Source: Deltaproteobacteria bacterium (GTDB lineage: Bacteria; Myxococcota; Kuafuiibacteriia; Kuafuiibacteriales; Kuafuiibacteriaceae). From it: a DNA stretch of 64,000 nucleotides. Of this stretch, positions 15,000 to 24,064 are shown piece after piece. Position 1 is the stretch's first letter; each line of letters begins with the position of its first letter. The DNA is taken from assembly GCA_016713425.1 (NCBI GenBank), contig JADJPE010000005.1, forward strand, positions 434,001-498,000, in the 5' to 3' direction. A program made the position numbers and the translations under genes. Below the pieces are notes generated by a model, which had not been told where the DNA came from, did no database searches, and saw only the letters and a list, made by a program, of their open reading frames with translations.

Positions 15000-16675
15000 A
15001 GAACGAAGAGTTCGATGTCGTCGTCGTGGGCTCGGGTGCCGGTGGATCTCCGCCTGCGCTGGTGATGGCTCAAAAAGGGGCTAGGGTGCTGGTGCTTGAG
15101 AAAGGCCGTCGCCATACCCGGGACGACTTCCTTCACGACGAAATCTCGATGTGCCGTCGAGACTACTTCACCCCGTTCCCTGTCGACGACCCGCACACGC
15201 TGCGCCACGGCGAAACCGAGACGGCACAGCGGACGGCTGCCGGATGGATCAGTCAGTGCGTGGGCGGCGGCACGGTCCACATGAGCGGCTTCTTTCTGCG
15301 CTTTCATCCGAAGGACTTCGCACTCAGCCGTCATTACGGGGCGCTTCGCGGGAGCACAGCAATCGATTGGCCGTTCGAATACGAGACGCTGGCGCCCTAC
15401 TACGATCGTGTCGAGTCCGAACTCGGCGTCAGTGGCGACACGACCGACAACCCCTTCGCCCCCCCAAGGCGCGGCCCCTTTCCGTATCCGCCCATCCTCA
15501 CGCACCCCGTGAGCGCCTGGATCGACGACGCGGGCCGAAAGCTGGGCCTCCATCCTTTCCCCATGCCTCGGGCGATCATCACGACGCCCAACGGCTCTCG
15601 AGGCTCGTGCGTCTACTGCGCGCTCTGCGGCTCCTACGGCTGCGAAGTCGACGCCAAGAGCTCGACGCTCGTCAGTCTTCTCGCGGCGGCGGAAGCAACG
15701 AAACGCTGCGAGGTGCGGGCCGAGTGCATGGTCACCGAGATCGAGGTCATGCGTAATGGCTTGGCCCGCGGTGTCGTCTATGAGGACGCCCAAGGTCAGC
15801 GCCATCGGGTCGTCGCGCGTGCGGTCGTCGTCGCAGCCAGCGCCCTCGAATCGGCGCGTCTTCTGCTTCTGTCGAGATCATCCAGCCACCCGAACGGGCT
15901 CGGCAACAACAGCGGCCAAGTCGGCCGGAACCTTTGCTTCTCGACGCTCGGACAGCTCAAAGGTCGATTCGACTACGCGGACTTCGACGCCGAAGGTGTG
16001 GAGATCCTCAAGAACCCGATGCCCTTCGTCGGGCGTGCGATCCAGGACGCCTACGAGGTCGCGCCAAGCGGCGATGTCTTCGGTAAGGGCGGGACCTTTC
16101 ACTTCCTCTGGGCGCACCCCAACCCCATTTTCGCGGCCGAGCAACTGATCCACGCCCGCGAACACGAACGCGAACGCGACCCGCGCCGACTGATTTTCGG
16201 ACGGCCGCTCATCGAGCGCATGGCGAAGCATTTTCGAGACGGCCGAACCCTCGAAGTCGAATGCTTCGGAGAATGGCTGCCGACGCCCGGCTGCTACGTC
16301 TCGCTCGATCCCAAGATCACCGATCGCTTCGGACTCCCCGCCGCACGCATCACGATCGACCGACATCCCTCAGACCGCGCATCGAGCCAGGTCGTCGTCG
16401 ACCGCGCGCGCTCGATGCTCGAGGCGCTCCGATGCCGCGACATCGAGGTCGAGGCGGTCGGCGGCGAAACGCTCGTGCTTCAACACGGCACATGTCGAAT
16501 GGGCAACGACCCCACAGAGAGCGTCACCACCGCTGCCGGGCATCTCCACGAAGTCAGCAACGTCTACGTAACGGACGGCGGGAGCTTACCGACGAGCGGT
16601 GCGGTGCCGTCTACGCTCACGATCTTGGCCAACGCGTTCCGCATCGCGGACCATATGGCTGGAGCGATGGGTTGA
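14996..16675 (+). CDS. GMC-family FAD-dependent oxidoreductase
   Basis: The 559-residue flavoprotein begins with the FAD-binding motif VVVGSGAGGSPPAL (about 8-21) and the ADP-ribose Glu in VLVLEKG. The middle part has a Cys-rich stretch, GSCVYCALCGSYGC, seen in some sugar and alcohol dehydrogenases of this family. The C-terminal GMC domain has LQHGTCRMG and DGGSLPTSGAVPS. The active-site His is in LQHGT. A sugar, alcohol or sterol substrate oxidised in the periplasm is likely but not determined. The start is TTG at 14996, overlapping the previous stop (TTGA) with AGGGAG 8 bases upstream. Confidence 0.88.
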   Translation: MKNEEFDVVVVGSGAGGSPPALVMAQKGARVLVLEKGRRHTRDDFLHDEISMCRRDYFTPFPVDDPHTLRHGETETAQRTAAGWISQCVGGGTVHMSGFFLRFHPKDFALSRHYGALRGSTAIDWPFEYETLAPYYDRVESELGVSGDTTDNPFAPPRRGPFPYPPILTHPVSAWIDDAGRKLGLHPFPMPRAIITTPNGSRGSCVYCALCGSYGCEVDAKSSTLVSLLAAAEATKRCEVRAECMVTEIEVMRNGLARGVVYEDAQGQRHRVVARAVVVAASALESARLLLLSRSSSHPNGLGNNSGQVGRNLCFSTLGQLKGRFDYADFDAEGVEILKNPMPFVGRAIQDAYEVAPSGDVFGKGGTFHFLWAHPNPIFAAEQLIHAREHERERDPRRLIFGRPLIERMAKHFRDGRTLEVECFGEWLPTPGCYVSLDPKITDRFGLPAARITIDRHPSDRASSQVVVDRARSMLEALRCRDIEVEAVGGETLVLQHGTCRMGNDPTESVTTAAGHLHEVSNVYVTDGGSLPTSGAVPSTLTILANAFRIADHMAGAMG

Positions 16676-16697
16676 GTGCGTCGAGCGAACGCCCAGC

Positions 16698-16758
16698 CTG
16701 AGAGTGAGTGTCTGAGTCTGAGAGTCTGAGTCTGAGTCTGAGTCTGAGAGTGAGTGTC
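16698..16758. repeat. Intergenic hexamer tandem repeat (TCTGAG)
   Basis: An array of tctgag units, interrupted by agtgag and agtctgag variants, lies between two convergent genes (GMC oxidoreductase ending at 16675, HD-GYP regulator ending at 16801). The same CTGAGAGTGAGTGTCT block occurs at both ends of the array. Confidence 0.85.
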
Positions 16759-16800
16759 TCTCGTCTCTTAGGCAGGCGGTTCGGGCGCGAAATGGTCAGC

Positions 16801-17982
16801 TCAGCGGCGGAGGGCACTGGGTGGCCTAGCCTTGAAGAGAGGCTGTTCATGTCTGATGCGAAGCCAGTCGTCTTCCGTGATGGTCGAGAAAACGTCGACG
16901 ACATACGGGTCGAACTGCGAACCCGCGTGGCTGCGAATCTCATCGCGGGCGCAGAAGAAAGAACGCCCGCGCCGATACGGGCGATCGCTCGTGATGGCAT
17001 CGACGGCGTCTGCGACGGCAAAGATTCGAGCCCCAATCGGGATCTCGTGGCCTCGCAGACCTCGCGGATAGCCTTCACCATCCCACCGCTCCTGATGGCT
17101 GAGGACGATTTCGGCTGCGACCTCGAGAAACGGAATCCCGCTCAGGATCCGAGCCCCGATCTCCGGATGTTTGCGCATCTCCTCCCACTCGTCCGGAGTG
17201 AGTCGGCCGGGCTTTAGAAGCACCGGGTCGGGAACCCCGATCTTGCCGATGTCGTGAAGCAGAGCACCCCGCGCAATGTGGTCTCGCTCCGAGCCACGGA
17301 TCCCCATCCGATCGGCGATCTCGAGCGTCATTCGAACCACGCGTTGCGAATGATGGCCTGTCTCACATTCGCGCGCATCGAGCGCGGTCACCAACGCCTC
17401 GAGCGTCAGATTGTACGTCTGGTTGATCGCGTTATAGGCGGTTTCGAGCTCTCGGGTCTTTTCGCGCACCGCACCTTCGAGTCCTTTTTGATAGGCTCGG
17501 TTCTCGAGTTCGAGCCGTCGACGATCAAGCGCGCGAACGACGCTGGCGGAGAGCTGGTTCACCCGAACCGGTTTGGTGAGGTAGTCATAAGCGCCGTACT
17601 TGAGACACTGGACTGCCGTATCAACTTGCCCGTAGCCCGTCATCATGATCACGGCAATGTCGGGATGACGGCGCCTCAACTCGCCGAGAAGCCACAATCC
17701 ATCATGATCGGGCATCTTCAGATCGGTCACGACCAGGGCGAACGGCTCTCTCTCGACCAAAGAAAGTGCACGATCGGCGCGATCGCTCGTGACCGCCTCA
17801 TAGCCTTCGTCCTCGAGGATTGCGGCGACAATCTTGCGGACGCTCTCGTCGTCGTCGACGATGAGCAGCCGGCGCTCCGCCGGAAGGGTCATGTCGGCCG
17901 CCGCCCCTGAGGCTGGCCCCGCCCCCCCCCTCGACCCGACAAGCCCAGCCGCGGGAACCGTTTCCCCGATGTTTGGCGACAT
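16801..17982 (-). CDS. Response regulator with HD-GYP phosphodiesterase output
   Basis: From ATG at 17982 the product has 393 residues. The receiver domain (about 36-155) has the acidic pocket near 43-45 and the phospho-acceptor Asp in VVTDLKMPD (about 87). A coiled segment (about 160-205) leads to the HD-GYP domain (about 205-370), with HSQRV, LLHDIGKIGVPD (near 241), LSHQERWDGEGYPRGL and D-A-x-T-S-D-R-P-Y-R. The HD and GYP signatures are intact, so it should degrade cyclic di-GMP when phosphorylated. No histidine kinase gene is adjacent. A longer start at 18045 is possible but adds a region with no recognisable domain. Confidence 0.88.
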   Translation of the reverse strand: MSPNIGETVPAAGLVGSRGGAGPASGAAADMTLPAERRLLIVDDDESVRKIVAAILEDEGYEAVTSDRADRALSLVEREPFALVVTDLKMPDHDGLWLLGELRRRHPDIAVIMMTGYGQVDTAVQCLKYGAYDYLTKPVRVNQLSASVVRALDRRRLELENRAYQKGLEGAVREKTRELETAYNAINQTYNLTLEALVTALDARECETGHHSQRVVRMTLEIADRMGIRGSERDHIARGALLHDIGKIGVPDPVLLKPGRLTPDEWEEMRKHPEIGARILSGIPFLEVAAEIVLSHQERWDGEGYPRGLRGHEIPIGARIFAVADAVDAITSDRPYRRGRSFFCARDEIRSHAGSQFDPYVVDVFSTITEDDWLRIRHEQPLFKARPPSALRR

Positions 17983-18248
17983 CAAAGCGAAGATATCGGA
18001 CCCGCATCCATTAGATCTATGCCGGATCCGTTCGAATCGGCCCAAAAATAAGGGTATAAACTACACGTTCAGACGCCGCAGCCTCCTTAGCAGCCAGTTT
18101 TCTTCGTCTGACCGTGCATCCTTTGGTCCTTGACGGCCGCCCTTCTCCTCGCATTCCCCTCACCGTCGTGTCACGAGGCGCGAACAACGGAGCCAGCCCG
18201 AACGCGACGAACCCGCACCTTCGGCGGGATGCTCGAGGCCGTCCTCAC

Positions 18249-18821
18249 ATGGATGAGGCGTATCGAACGCTGCTCGAGCACCTTCAAGCAAGTCGAGGCG
18301 GAGAGTTCGCGCGCCTTGACGCAACCCGCGTGCTCATCGTGTCGGGACCAGCGCGACGAGAGGCACGCGCGACCATCCGCGGGTTCGCATCCTCAGCAAC
18401 GCATCCATTTCGAAAGCCGACCGTCCGCCGAAGTGGGGTTGGGATCGACTATGAGATCTGCTTGCGCCCGCTCTTCTTTCGCCATTGCACAGCCCAACAA
18501 CGCCTGTTGATCCTGATTCACGAACTTTGGCACGCGGCGCCTGCCTTCGACGGCACCCTGAACCCAGAGCACCGTCACGACCAGCGCTCGCAGCGCGACA
18601 TCGATCGAAGCGTACGCAAGATCGCCGAGCCTTGGCTTGAACGCGACCGAGCAGATGAGCTCGAGTTTCTGCAATACGAGGGTGAGCTTCGGATGGAGAG
18701 CTGGCTCGTCCGCCCGCCAAGTCATGTTCCCAGCGACAACGACCGTGAACGTACCGAGTACGATGAACGCCTGCTCTTCTCGGCGATCATCGAGCAACGA
18801 AACCAGAGAGCGCCGGCGTAG
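18249..18821 (+). CDS. Small HExxH putative metallopeptidase
   Basis: From ATG at 18249 the 190-residue product has a zinc-binding HELWH motif (about residue 97) on a hydrophobic helix (LLILIHELWH), followed by an FDG and an N-P-E-H-R-H-D segment that could supply the third ligand. The layout fits the compact, SprT-like or phage-type putative metallopeptidases. There is no signal peptide, so a cytoplasmic role is likely. Upstream, the frame is open back to 18114 but lacks conserved-looking sequence. It converges on the Hsp70-like gene with a 14-bp gap. Confidence 0.6.
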   Translation: MDEAYRTLLEHLQASRGGEFARLDATRVLIVSGPARREARATIRGFASSATHPFRKPTVRRSGVGIDYEICLRPLFFRHCTAQQRLLILIHELWHAAPAFDGTLNPEHRHDQRSQRDIDRSVRKIAEPWLERDRADELEFLQYEGELRMESWLVRPPSHVPSDNDRERTEYDERLLFSAIIEQRNQRAPA

Positions 18822-18835
18822 TCGACAGATGTCTG

Positions 18836-21400
18836 CTACGAGCGCTTGAGGATTCCAGCCAAAGCGCTGGACCCGCGGCGCGCGATGATCCCCGCGAACT
18901 CGCGTGTTCCTTCCGCAATCTTGACCGAGAGATCGACCGGCAGGCCCGTGACCGAGCTATGGGCCTCAAACCAGCAACGCCCATCGGCGGTCACGTGAGC
19001 CACGGTCGGCAATGGGCCCAAGTCGCCGGCGCCCGTCTCATCGGGCTCGATCTTACCCAGGACTTCCGGTGGCTCCTCGGAGTCGTCATTGCCCTGAAGG
19101 AGAAAAGCCGAAAGCACCATGTGCATCCCGTCTCTTCGCCCCAGAGTGAACGTCGCCCGCGCCGGAAGGCGAAGACCTCGCCCGACCAGCACCTCGCGAC
19201 CACCCCCCGGTGAAACCAAGACCAACGAGCTCGACATCCGCTCGACGACGAGGAACTGCTGCGATCCGATCGCGCCCTCATCGTCCGCCATCCGTGCCGC
19301 GCCCGCGGCCACGGCGTCATCCGGCTCAGGTGGCGACAAGGACGCATAGACAAAAGCCTCTTCGAGGGCCTTGTGAACCCAGTGCGGACGCGTCTGCCCG
19401 CCGAGCAGCATGACCTCCGCAATTTCTTCGGGCCCAACCCCGGCCGCACGACAAGTCCGCAGACACAGCGCGACATGTCGACGAAGCAACACCCGCCACT
19501 CAGGAACCAATTCGTCTCGCAAGACCTCGAACTCGACGTCCGTCTCGTGCCCCTGTTCAACCTCGAGCCGTGTGAGTCGAACGAGGGCCGACGAACGCTC
19601 GAAGAGCCGATGCTTGACCTCCGAGGCGCGCGCAAGGATCTGGGCCATCGCGGCCGGTCCGAGCCGCGGCTCGCGACCAACAGCCTCGCAGACTCGCCGG
19701 GCCATGAGCGACACCAGAGGTGCATCGAACGCACTGCCGCCAAGATGCGGCGACCCAGCAGAAGCCAAGAGATCGATGCGCCGTCCGTTGACGCGAAGGA
19801 TGCTCGCATCGAAGAAACCAGCGCCCAAACTGAAGACGAGCAACGGGACGTTTCCCGCGACGGGTCTCCGGCCCGAGGCAATCCGCGCCACGAGCGCCGC
19901 GGCCGACTCCGGGAGAATACGCTCCGTGACGAGGCCTGCGGCCTCGGCGATGGTCTGAAGTGCACGACGGCGACGAGCGCCAAAATGAGCCGGACACGTA
20001 AGGATCGCCCGCGAGACATCGCGCCCAAGCGCTGCGCTTGCCGTCTTGCGAGCGTTCACCAGCACGAGCGCCAAGACGTCTTCCGAAGCATAGGAACGCC
20101 CGCCGTACTCGAGACCGAGCCCCCCCCGCGTGTCCTCGACGAGCGCTTGCGCGAAGCCGGGTTGAAACTCCTTTGCCTCCGCCGACGAACGCCCGAGCAG
20201 GCGCTTCATCGACATAAGCATTCGCGCCGAACAGCCGAGGTCGCTGCGAAGACGCCGCCCCACGATCGGCTCGCCGTCGTCCCCCACATACGCGAGCGTC
20301 GGGAGCGTGAGACGACGACCCGCCCGACGCTCGGAAGGGTCGAGCCTCGCGACCACCAGCCGCACCATGGACGTCCCAAGGTCGACAGCCAGAAGAGGCC
20401 CCGTCGTCGCGCGTTCGGGAGCGAAATCATCCCAGCCACCGGCCTCGGGCTGAATTAGGGGTCGAAGGTCCTGCGTCGACAACTGCTCGGGTTCGGAGCG
20501 CAGGAGCTCGATGCGCGCCAGCGGCGTCACCGCAGCGCGCGCCTCGGCTTCCGCGGCCGTCATGTCCATGCCGGTGCTCATGCCGGTGCTCATGCCGGTG
20601 CTCATGCCGGTGCTCATGCCGGTGCCCGTGCCGGTGCTCATGCCGGTGCACGTGCCGGTGCTCATGCCGGTGCCCGCGCCGATACCCGCGCCGATACCCT
20701 CGCCGGCGTTCTCGCGCATTCCCCCTTCCAGGGCGGCAAGCGGGACATCGACCGCGACGGCCGGCACCTCATCACGCCCCCCCTTCATCTGATACTCGGT
20801 CTGAGAAGGCGCCGGTCTCAGCCGAGGGACAGGCCAGCCCAAATCATGCGGGGACGCCGCGGTGGCCGCCTGTAACCCTGGCGCGATCGAGGCGGACGAT
20901 TGAGCAGCCGGCGCCAACCCTGCGGACGGCGATGGGAGCGGAACCTCGAGATCCTGGGTCAACCTCCGAGCGACCAGATCTGGACTCGACGCCGAGGCCG
21001 ACGGCGCTTCGGCAGGACCGTTGAAATTCTCGGTGAGGTGGGTGTCGACGTCGAGAGTTCCCGTTCCACCTCTGCCTTCCTGCAGAAGCGCAGCCCGACC
21101 AATCTCGAGGAGCTGTTCAACCAGGTTTGTCGACCCCGACGACCAACGGAGCCGAATGAAAAGTCCAGTACGTGAGCCATCCGGTGATGTGTGGGCCGCT
21201 ACCCTCCCCTTGCCCTCGACGGCGAGCCGGCCATCACTGTATCGAAGCTCAACCGCGACGGCGGTGCCGATCGGAAGCATCTTTCGCGTGCGCAGCATCA
21301 GACTGTCGCGGGCAAGCGAGGACTTGAGCAGACGTCCCAAGTCCTCGACGTGGCTCGCCTTCAAGCGAATCCGGAGACGCTTGCCACTCTCGACCGCCAA
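18836..21400 (-). CDS. PilZ-like / Hsp70-like fusion protein
   Basis: The 854-residue protein joins two modules. Residues 1-105 look like a PilZ-type beta domain (R-L-R-I-R-L, G-T-A-V-A-V-E-L, G-K-G-R-V, G-x-F-I-R-L). A low-complexity linker to about 335 includes Met-Ser-Thr-Gly repeats (245-278) made by a 12-bp DNA repeat. From about 337 there is an Hsp70-type ATPase domain: LLAVDLGTS (phosphate loop 1), the ILPESAAAL and VFSLGAGFFD phosphate-2 segments, and LLGGQTR near the end, followed by a short substrate-binding-like beta domain. The adenosine motif is recognisable, so ATP binding is likely. DnaJ and GrpE are not nearby. A c-di-GMP or regulatory link through the PilZ-like part is speculative, since I do not see the classic RxxxR plus D-x-S-x-x-G pair clearly. 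Confidence 0.7.
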   Translation of the reverse strand: MAVESGKRLRIRLKASHVEDLGRLLKSSLARDSLMLRTRKMLPIGTAVAVELRYSDGRLAVEGKGRVAAHTSPDGSRTGLFIRLRWSSGSTNLVEQLLEIGRAALLQEGRGGTGTLDVDTHLTENFNGPAEAPSASASSPDLVARRLTQDLEVPLPSPSAGLAPAAQSSASIAPGLQAATAASPHDLGWPVPRLRPAPSQTEYQMKGGRDEVPAVAVDVPLAALEGGMRENAGEGIGAGIGAGTGMSTGTCTGMSTGTGTGMSTGMSTGMSTGMSTGMDMTAAEAEARAAVTPLARIELLRSEPEQLSTQDLRPLIQPEAGGWDDFAPERATTGPLLAVDLGTSMVRLVVARLDPSERRAGRRLTLPTLAYVGDDGEPIVGRRLRSDLGCSARMLMSMKRLLGRSSAEAKEFQPGFAQALVEDTRGGLGLEYGGRSYASEDVLALVLVNARKTASAALGRDVSRAILTCPAHFGARRRRALQTIAEAAGLVTERILPESAAALVARIASGRRPVAGNVPLLVFSLGAGFFDASILRVNGRRIDLLASAGSPHLGGSAFDAPLVSLMARRVCEAVGREPRLGPAAMAQILARASEVKHRLFERSSALVRLTRLEVEQGHETDVEFEVLRDELVPEWRVLLRRHVALCLRTCRAAGVGPEEIAEVMLLGGQTRPHWVHKALEEAFVYASLSPPEPDDAVAAGAARMADDEGAIGSQQFLVVERMSSSLVLVSPGGGREVLVGRGLRLPARATFTLGRRDGMHMVLSAFLLQGNDDSEEPPEVLGKIEPDETGAGDLGPLPTVAHVTADGRCWFEAHSSVTGLPVDLSVKIAEGTREFAGIIARRGSSALAGILKRS
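20568..20699. repeat. In-frame 12-bp tandem repeat in the Hsp70-like gene
   Basis: Eleven 12-bp units (atgccggtgctc and variants) encode the Met-Ser-Thr-Gly / Gly-Thr-Gly linker between the PilZ-like and ATPase parts. The length keeps the frame, so slippage would only change linker length. Confidence 0.9.
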
Positions 21401-21481
21401 GCCACCCCGATATTTCCGCGAATCCGGGGCCGATGCTAGAGGCCGGGCATCCTAACGGGGCGCTGGTGGTCCAGTGACCCG

Positions 21482-22786
21482 CTACGGCGCGCGCGTGAAA
21501 ACCACGGGTTCGTCGAGATCCCCGCCCGAGAGCGTGAGGCGACGAGAGGTGAGAGCGAACGAATAGAGGATGGATTCGGTCGGACTACGTTCGAATCGAA
21601 CGCGGGCGGACTCGACACGCCAAGTTCCATGCGCGTCAGCCAACGTGAAGCGCCCATCAGGCGAAAGCACGAGATGCACGGCACCGTTCGGCGTTTCAGT
21701 CACCCATCGACCTACAAGTGTGTGCGTTCGTTCCGGCGAACGATCCTCGCTGCGAACGTAGGATACGGGCGCCTTCAGTGCCGGTGACGTGAGAATCAAA
21801 AGTTCGCCCTCGATCCGTGCCGCGAAGACCTGGGCGTCGCCTCGATCCACGGCAAGGATGAGCTGCCCCCCCGAGAATGAGAACGAGCCGTGAACCCTCC
21901 CCAGATTGAATCGTCCGTCACTCTTGAGCGACAAGACCGAACCGGAAGGATGACGCCACGCGCCCAGAAGCTCATCCCTCGTGACCTGAGATCCAGGCGC
22001 CGCGCCGGTCGAGGGCCGGGCGTCGGCAACGTCCGGCGCAGACGGTGATGACGGTGATGACGGTGATGACGGTGATGACGGTCGTGACGCCGGCGGTGAT
22101 GACGGCATTGACGACGGCGATGACGCGGGCGGTGATGACGGTGATGGCCCCGGCGGGGATGACAACGACGCGGGCCCCACGTGGAAGCGTCGAATAAACG
22201 CCCGGCGATCAGCGGAAAGGCGCGCCGCGTCGCGCGCCCGCGTATCGTACGACAACACAAAGAACGCATCGGGCGTCTCGAAAACATCAACGCGAACGCG
22301 GCGATGATGAGACCCAGCCGCACCGAGGCGATACTGGCGGCCCCAGGCTGAAAATCCTGCGACGCGGGATCGAAGATGCCGGATCGAGACGTCCTTGCGA
22401 CGCAGGCTCGCGCCGAGTTGGGCCTCGATCTCGAGCCAGAGCGCATCGAGCGAGGTTTCGTTCTTCGGTTCGACCTGGACTCGAAAGGTTGCGAACGCGT
22501 CGACGTCTCCGCCCAACGTTCTTCGGAAGACCATGCCTTTCGTGTCTCCGAAAGCGGGATGGAGCTGCCACCCGCTCGGGATCTCGAGCGAAAAACGTCC
22601 ACGGGTGTCGGAGTACGGGCTGACCGCTGCATCACGAGTCGGCGCGGCGTCCACTCGGCTCGTGGCGGTGAAGACCCATCCGGCGGCGACGACCAGCATC
22701 CCGCCCCAGCGAAGAACGTGATCGGTCCGCGAGCGTTCTCGCCCCCGCGCGCCAGAGAAGGCCAAAGATCGTGCAGGCATGCACAT
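21482..22786 (-). CDS. Exported protein with Ser/Pro linker and two tandem beta domains
   Basis: The 434-residue product has a hydrophobic leader at about 27-45 (MLVVAAGWVFTAT) ending in VDA, consistent with secretion. The first domain (about 55-200) has a FSLEIPSGWQL start, similar to the PsbP-like or DUF-type lipid/protein-binding domains seen in exported myxobacterial proteins. A Ser/Pro tract (about 205-250), encoded by a 9-bp repeat around 22043-22160, separates it from two related repeats, each with a (L-x-G-x-W)-x-L-x-L-x-x-D-G-R-F pattern (about 270-345 and 355-434). Function unknown. Confidence 0.55.
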   Translation of the reverse strand: MCMPARSLAFSGARGRERSRTDHVLRWGGMLVVAAGWVFTATSRVDAAPTRDAAVSPYSDTRGRFSLEIPSGWQLHPAFGDTKGMVFRRTLGGDVDAFATFRVQVEPKNETSLDALWLEIEAQLGASLRRKDVSIRHLRSRVAGFSAWGRQYRLGAAGSHHRRVRVDVFETPDAFFVLSYDTRARDAARLSADRRAFIRRFHVGPASLSSPPGPSPSSPPASSPSSMPSSPPASRPSSPSSPSSPSSPSAPDVADARPSTGAAPGSQVTRDELLGAWRHPSGSVLSLKSDGRFNLGRVHGSFSFSGGQLILAVDRGDAQVFAARIEGELLILTSPALKAPVSYVRSEDRSPERTHTLVGRWVTETPNGAVHLVLSPDGRFTLADAHGTWRVESARVRFERSPTESILYSFALTSRRLTLSGGDLDEPVVFTRAP

Positions 22787-22858
22787 GAGCCGGGATCTGA
22801 GTCATACACCCTCATGCACGCCGTTGCCTATTGTGTGATCGCGCGGCAACCTGCACCC

Positions 22859-23353
22859 ATGGCTCGAGCCGGCGCCCCCACCGGGAAATGGAAAGCCCCT
22901 GAGGCCAGCACGACCAAGAGCGCCTTCGAACTCGAGGAGGCCGAGGCGCGGCTTTTCGTCGAGCGTCCCAACATGCCCGCCGTCGAGATCGAGCTCACAC
23001 GTCCCGAGTTCCGCATTGGACGACACGCCGACGCCGTCGACTTGGTGCTCGACGACGGATTGGTTTCCAAAGAGCACGCCAAGCTCACTTTCGACGGTCG
23101 CGGATACTTCACACTCGAAGACCTTGGATCGAGGAATGGCATCGAGTTTCAAGGAAGGATTGTGAGGCGGCTCAACCTCCTCGACGGTGATGTCTTTCGA
23201 ATCGGCGGGACGACCTTCCGCTTCGAAGCCAAGCTCCAACGCCTTGAACCTCCGCAAGACGCCGAGATGGCCGAGGCCTCGATCATGGCCGACGTCGAGA
23301 TTCCGCCGGTCGACGCGGACGATGTCTCGGTCTCATCGGAGTCCGAGTCCTGA
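22859..23353 (+). CDS. FHA-domain protein
   Basis: From ATG at 22859 the product has 164 residues. Residues of about 45-115 form a forkhead-associated domain with the usual signature: FRIGRH, then S-K-E-H-A (phosphothreonine-binding Ser and His) and LEDLGSRNGI. FHA domains bind phosphothreonine peptides and often pair with Hanks-type kinases, one of which is encoded at 567-4082. No effector domain is fused; the C-terminal tail is acidic. An earlier ATG at 22814 would add 15 residues. It is divergent from the secreted protein at 22786, with about 70 bp for both promoters. Its 3' end overlaps the convergent mutH by 21 bp. Confidence 0.8.
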   Translation: MARAGAPTGKWKAPEASTTKSAFELEEAEARLFVERPNMPAVEIELTRPEFRIGRHADAVDLVLDDGLVSKEHAKLTFDGRGYFTLEDLGSRNGIEFQGRIVRRLNLLDGDVFRIGGTTFRFEAKLQRLEPPQDAEMAEASIMADVEIPPVDADDVSVSSESES

Positions 23354-24064
23354 CGACGGCAGCATGAAGCTACGCCGCAAGATCTGCGCGGTGAACGAAG
23401 CGCGCAGATAGAATGCGCGCGGTGGCGTACGAAAGACGTCACCCTCTTCGTCGAGCCCCCATCGACGCGCACGCGCGTTCTTTCCTTTGGGGCGAATCTG
23501 AAGCGCTGTCCCCCGATGTGCCGTCACCGACTCTACGAAGCCGCGGGTGACCAAGTCGAGAAACGCCTCCCAATCTTCTTGCAGAATCGCGAGATCATCG
23601 GCCCCCGGCGACCAAAGGAGTGGGTTTCCAAGTCGGCGAGAGGCGATCGGTCGGTCGGGGTCGGCTTGAACGGGGATGAAGAGAACGCGCTTGAGCTTCT
23701 TGAAGACCAAAGACGTCGGCCACGTTTCGAACGCCATCTGAGTCAAGGGCACCGAGCAGACGAACGTCGACTCCCTGGGTCGGCCTTCGCGGTCGACCGG
23801 AATGGTCTTCAACTCAATGCCCAGTCGCGGAAAGTCCGGCTCCGCCCTCGACGACGCGTGGGCGCCAAGAACCCGCTCCACGACCCGCCCCGTCCAACCT
23901 TTGGCCCTCCGAAAATCCTCGGGAACTTGTTCGCCCACGACGACCGCGACCTCGCCAAGCGTGTGGCCCGCGAGCCGATCGGCGCGCGCGAGGAGTTCGG
24001 CGACCGAGCCAGGAGGGTCACTCGTTGAGACCACGAGGCGTTCTTCAGGCGCCCTCTTGCGCAT
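23333..24064 (-). CDS. mutH: MutH-type DNA mismatch repair endonuclease
   Basis: The 243-residue product matches MutH along most of its length. The nuclease D...ExK motif is visible as D77, E84 and K86 in DFPRLGIELKTIPVD. The conserved Lys pair in FKKLKRVLFIPV (122-123) corresponds to the fourth catalytic Lys, and NPLLWSP and LQIRPKG follow. In Escherichia coli, MutH nicks the unmethylated GATC strand after MutL activation. I choose ATG at 24064, which overlaps the fbp stop by 20 bp and suggests co-translation. No dam, mutS or mutL is in the window. MutH is usually reported from gammaproteobacteria, so its presence here suggests horizontal transfer or a wider distribution. Confidence 0.85.
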   Translation of the reverse strand: MRKRAPEERLVVSTSDPPGSVAELLARADRLAGHTLGEVAVVVGEQVPEDFRRAKGWTGRVVERVLGAHASSRAEPDFPRLGIELKTIPVDREGRPRESTFVCSVPLTQMAFETWPTSLVFKKLKRVLFIPVQADPDRPIASRRLGNPLLWSPGADDLAILQEDWEAFLDLVTRGFVESVTAHRGTALQIRPKGKNARARRWGLDEEGDVFRTPPRAFYLRASFTAQILRRSFMLPSSGLGLR

